Positions 61,730-64,000 of a stretch of DNA of 64,000 nt are shown here, piece after piece. The first letter of the stretch is position 1. Each line of letters opens with the position of its first letter. The stretch lies in assembly GCA_963663365.2 (NCBI GenBank), contig CAXXIH010000004.1, forward strand, positions 1,419,014 through 1,483,013, given 5' to 3'. The notes under the pieces were generated by a model, which did no database searches, was not told where the DNA came from, and saw only the letters and a list, made by a program, of their open reading frames with translations. The position numbers and the translations under genes are program-made. Source of the DNA: G963663365 sp963663365. Lineage in GTDB: Bacteria; Hinthialibacterota; Hinthialibacteria; Hinthialibacterales; G963663365.

Positions 61730-61759
61730 GCGCGTTATATCAGTATTTAAGAACATCGA

Positions 61760-62755
61760 ATGGAACGTATGAACAACACGCCTCCCAATAACGCACAAAT
61801 CCCCGTGCCTGGTCCGGTTACGATTGTTGTGCCGGTCTACCAGGAGCGGGACAGCCTACCGAAACTCTATGAAGAACTCCTGCCGGTGCTCAATGCCTTG
61901 CCGGAGAAATCTGAAGTTCTTTTTGTGGATGACGGTAGCACCGATGGCAGTTTCGACTATTTGGAGGAACTTCACGGCCGGGATGCCCGGATCCGGGCGC
62001 TCCGCTTCCGCCGTAACATGGGCAAAGCGGTTGGCTTAAGCGCCGGTTTTGAACATGCCAAAGGTGAGATCATTGTGACTATGGATGGCGATTTGCAGGA
62101 CGATCCGGCGGATATTCAGGCTCTGCTGACCGCCATTGCCGATGGGGCGGACTTGGCCTGCGGGTGGAAGTATCAGGGCAAAGGTCCTGCTAATAAATCG
62201 CTGCCGTCCCGCTTTTTTAACTTTGTGACTTCGCGTGTCACCGGGATCAAACTCCACGATATGAACTGCCCCCTCAAGGCCTATCGCCGGGAGGTTATTG
62301 AAGAGATCGATGTTTATGGCGATCTGCACCGGTTTATCCCCGTCCTTGCTCATCAGCGCGGATTCGTTTTGAAAGAAGTCAAAGTCCAAAACCGGCCCCG
62401 GCAGTTCGGAACATCCAAATTCGGCATTGAGCGGTTCACACGCGGCTTTTTCGATTTAATGACGGTATTTCTGCTTACCCGTTATGCCCAACGTCCATTG
62501 CATTTCTTCGGCACGTTAGCCCTTTTGACCGGCCTGATTGGAACTATGAGTATCGCCGGCTTGATGGCTTATACCAAATTGACGCTTGGCAGTATGGACT
62601 GGCGGGCTACGCCGAGCCGGCCTCTCTTTTTTATCGGCCTTTTGGCCATCATGCTGGCCTTTCAGTTCTTTTCGATTGGATTGATCGGCGAACTATTAAC
62701 CAAATTCTTCCATCGCTCGCAACGGAACGCACCGATTAAGCATGTCATTGAATAA
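61760..62755 (+). CDS. Glycosyltransferase family 2, membrane-anchored (DPM/ArnC-like)
   Basis: Protein of 331 residues. The GT-A domain (1-240) shows TIVVPVYQERDSLPKLYEEL, VLFVDDGSTDGSFDYL, IIVTMDGDLQDDPADIQALL and MNCPLKAYRREVIEEID; QNRPRQFGTSKFGIERFTRGFFDL is the dolichyl/polyprenyl-phosphate hexose synthase signature. Two C-terminal transmembrane helices follow (about 250-275, 288-315). It should transfer a sugar to polyprenyl phosphate and so feed the GT-C enzymes of this locus, which use such donors. The start may be ATG 61760 or 61769. It overlaps the methyltransferase gene by 14 nt. Confidence 0.9.
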   Translation: MERMNNTPPNNAQIPVPGPVTIVVPVYQERDSLPKLYEELLPVLNALPEKSEVLFVDDGSTDGSFDYLEELHGRDARIRALRFRRNMGKAVGLSAGFEHAKGEIIVTMDGDLQDDPADIQALLTAIADGADLACGWKYQGKGPANKSLPSRFFNFVTSRVTGIKLHDMNCPLKAYRREVIEEIDVYGDLHRFIPVLAHQRGFVLKEVKVQNRPRQFGTSKFGIERFTRGFFDLMTVFLLTRYAQRPLHFFGTLALLTGLIGTMSIAGLMAYTKLTLGSMDWRATPSRPLFFIGLLAIMLAFQFFSIGLIGELLTKFFHRSQRNAPIKHVIE

Positions 62756-63353
62756 TACCGTTCATCCCGCAGGTATCACCAAACGTAAGCTTTATCAGAG
62801 CGGCAATCCTGTTGTGCAGAAGCTGTTGAATGGGCTTCTTTCGGGTATCCATGAACTTTTTTTTGAAATTGCCCCTGCCCGCGTTTTAGATGTCGGTTGC
62901 GGAATCGGCCATGTGATGAGCACTCTGAAAGAGGCGGGAACGAAAGCTGAATTTACCGGAGTAGAACTTGATGAAGGCGATGCCGTGATTTACCGGGAAC
63001 GGCATCCGGATATTCCGCTCTATACCATCCCACTCGAACAATCCGATTTTGAGCCGGAAAGTTTCGACTTAGTGATGGCGACCGAAGTTCTTGAACATAC
63101 AGAAGACCCGAGCGAAGCTCTGCGAGTCATGGCGCGATTTACAAAAGGACCGTTACTCCTAACTGTGCCTTGGGAACCGTTCTTTTGTTTGGGTAATTTT
63201 TTGCGCGGCCAAAATATCGCCCGTTTGGGGGACGATCCCGAACACCTCAATCATTGGACCCGGCGCGGATTTGAGCGATTTCTGCGCAATGAGGGCTTCT
63301 TGATCAAGAAAAAAACTGGCCCGTTTCCCATGGCAGCTGGTGCTCGTATATAA
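62742..63353 (+). CDS. Class I SAM-dependent methyltransferase
   Basis: Methyltransferase of 203 residues: ARVLDVGCGIGHVMSTL (motif I), FTGVELDEGDAVIY, SFDLVMATEVLEHTEDPSEALRVMARFTKGPLLLTVPWEPFF, and HLNHWTRRGFERFLRNEGF. This is the pattern of methyltransferases next to glycosyltransferases that act on glycan or quinone-like substrates. It overlaps the GT2 gene by 14 nt and so is translated with it. A third class-I fold gene in the area (59678) is not closely similar. The substrate is unknown. Confidence 0.88.
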   Translation: MSLNNTVHPAGITKRKLYQSGNPVVQKLLNGLLSGIHELFFEIAPARVLDVGCGIGHVMSTLKEAGTKAEFTGVELDEGDAVIYRERHPDIPLYTIPLEQSDFEPESFDLVMATEVLEHTEDPSEALRVMARFTKGPLLLTVPWEPFFCLGNFLRGQNIARLGDDPEHLNHWTRRGFERFLRNEGFLIKKKTGPFPMAAGARI

Positions 63354-63436
63354 GCCACAGAACCAAACATAGGTTCTTTCCGGCATCGTTGACTGCTTAC
63401 TTTTTTAGGGGACTTAAAGAAACCATAAGGATAATC

Positions 63437-64000
63437 ATGATTGTGCGTATTTTAGCCACCGTCTTTTTGACATTATCGGTCTTTTCGGCCCGGGCCGATG
63501 AGCCTTTTGTTATTTATGATTTAGGCCGCACATTGAGCGCGGACCTTTCTCAGCGTGAATCCGCCGAACGGGTTTGGGAGGAATGTCATGCGGTTGTTTC
63601 ATTACAGGGAATTGTTAATCGCAATGCGCCGAGGTTGTATCTTCTATATGTGCCTTGGGAAGGCCGGAATGTGGACCAAGTTTGGTTGGACCGGTTATCG
63701 GCGGAAGGACAATGGCTGCATGGAAAGCCGCGCATCCAAATCGAGACTCTTGAAGAATTAGTCAAGCATTTTCGGGATGATGTTGACGGTGCCGTGGTTT
63801 ACGATCCGAATGTGAAAGCCACGAGTAATCTTGCATCCACAATTGCAGGTGTGGAAAACCTGATTGCGGTGCGTTACTGCAATTCTGAGAACAGCATTTA
63901 TAGCTGTCTGATCAAAAACGGTCCCAAACTTCCAATTAAGCGTTCGCTGATGGCGGATGATGGGTCTATCTTGTTTACGGGGCAGGGGACGATTCCGGAC
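63437..64000 (+). CDS. GxGYxYP-type secreted protein, N-terminal part (runs off the edge)
   Basis: The frame from ATG 63437 stays open to the last base (188 codons). A signal peptide (ILATVFLTLSVFSARA) is followed by FVIYDLGRTLSADLS and AVVSLQGIVNRNAPRLYLLYV, typical of the N-terminal domain of GxGYxYP putative glycoside hydrolases. The segment DDVDGAVVYDPNVKATSNLASTIAG also fits. The catalytic part would lie beyond the window. TAAGGATAATC before the ATG is the ribosome-binding site. Glycan hydrolysis is a family inference. Confidence 0.75.
   Translation, partial: MIVRILATVFLTLSVFSARADEPFVIYDLGRTLSADLSQRESAERVWEECHAVVSLQGIVNRNAPRLYLLYVPWEGRNVDQVWLDRLSAEGQWLHGKPRIQIETLEELVKHFRDDVDGAVVYDPNVKATSNLASTIAGVENLIAVRYCNSENSIYSCLIKNGPKLPIKRSLMADDGSILFTGQGTIPD

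Noticed and set aside
1..64000. tRNA or rRNA genes
   Set aside because: No T-loop or rRNA signature was noticed on either strand while reading; a dedicated search was not possible, so a missed tRNA cannot be excluded.

Overview
The window looks like chromosomal DNA of an uncultured, deep-branching Gram-negative-type bacterium. GC is moderate. It carries bacillithiol genes (bshC, bshB1), Tat-exported Gfo/Idh/MocA and xylose-isomerase-like proteins, a DUF4091/GH123-like secreted protein, HEAT and TPR secretome proteins, an NPCBM protein and a GxGYxYP-type protein. This mix is typical of the Planctomycetes, Hydrogenedentota or Sumerlaeota kind of genome. The phylum is an inference; no rRNA or tRNA gene was seen.

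Layout. 1-10.3 kb: housekeeping and sugar genes, namely a coiled-coil membrane protein, a TIM-barrel lipoprotein, bshC-bshB1 (overlapping), a TatD nuclease, pyruvate kinase, a Tat-exported oxidoreductase and a DUF4091-like protein whose signal peptide is partly encoded by a palindromic repeat. 10.3-21.6 kb: an island of secreted repeat proteins. A 3.6 kb unit (TPR protein, membrane-anchored MepA-like peptidase, beta-propeller protein) occurs twice in direct orientation. The copies flank a HEAT-repeat gene with a frameshift and two further secreted proteins. Five transcription starts in the island share one promoter-plus-leader module: a -10 box, a fixed gap of about 20 nt, then a conserved GC-stem/T-loop motif. 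Several units end in small hairpins with the same loop.

21.5-26.8 kb: on the minus strand, a secreted cohesin-like protein, yajC, and coaB and coaC as two separate genes; then pgeF and several hypothetical genes. 27-40 kb: an MFS transporter, an NPCBM protein, a lipase-like hydrolase, a TIM-barrel isomerase, a mono-haem protein facing a di-haem peroxidase-like protein, XerD, a B12-binding radical SAM protein, tsaC, a pilin, a decayed aldehyde dehydrogenase, a YggU protein and thymidylate kinase. The tmk frame has no ATG, GTG or TTG start and probably begins at ATC.

41-52 kb: one gene for a secreted protein of about 3,600 residues, with its own promoter, a structured leader, an FG-GAP-like C-terminus and a strong terminator. 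52-63 kb: an envelope glycan locus with four GT-C membrane glycosyltransferases, a GT2 transferase, a polysaccharide deacetylase and two methyltransferases. It is interrupted by a scar made of a broken second deacetylase copy joined to an IS21 istB fragment; the scar supplies the 3' end of an opposing glycosyltransferase gene. The window ends inside a GxGYxYP-type secreted protein.
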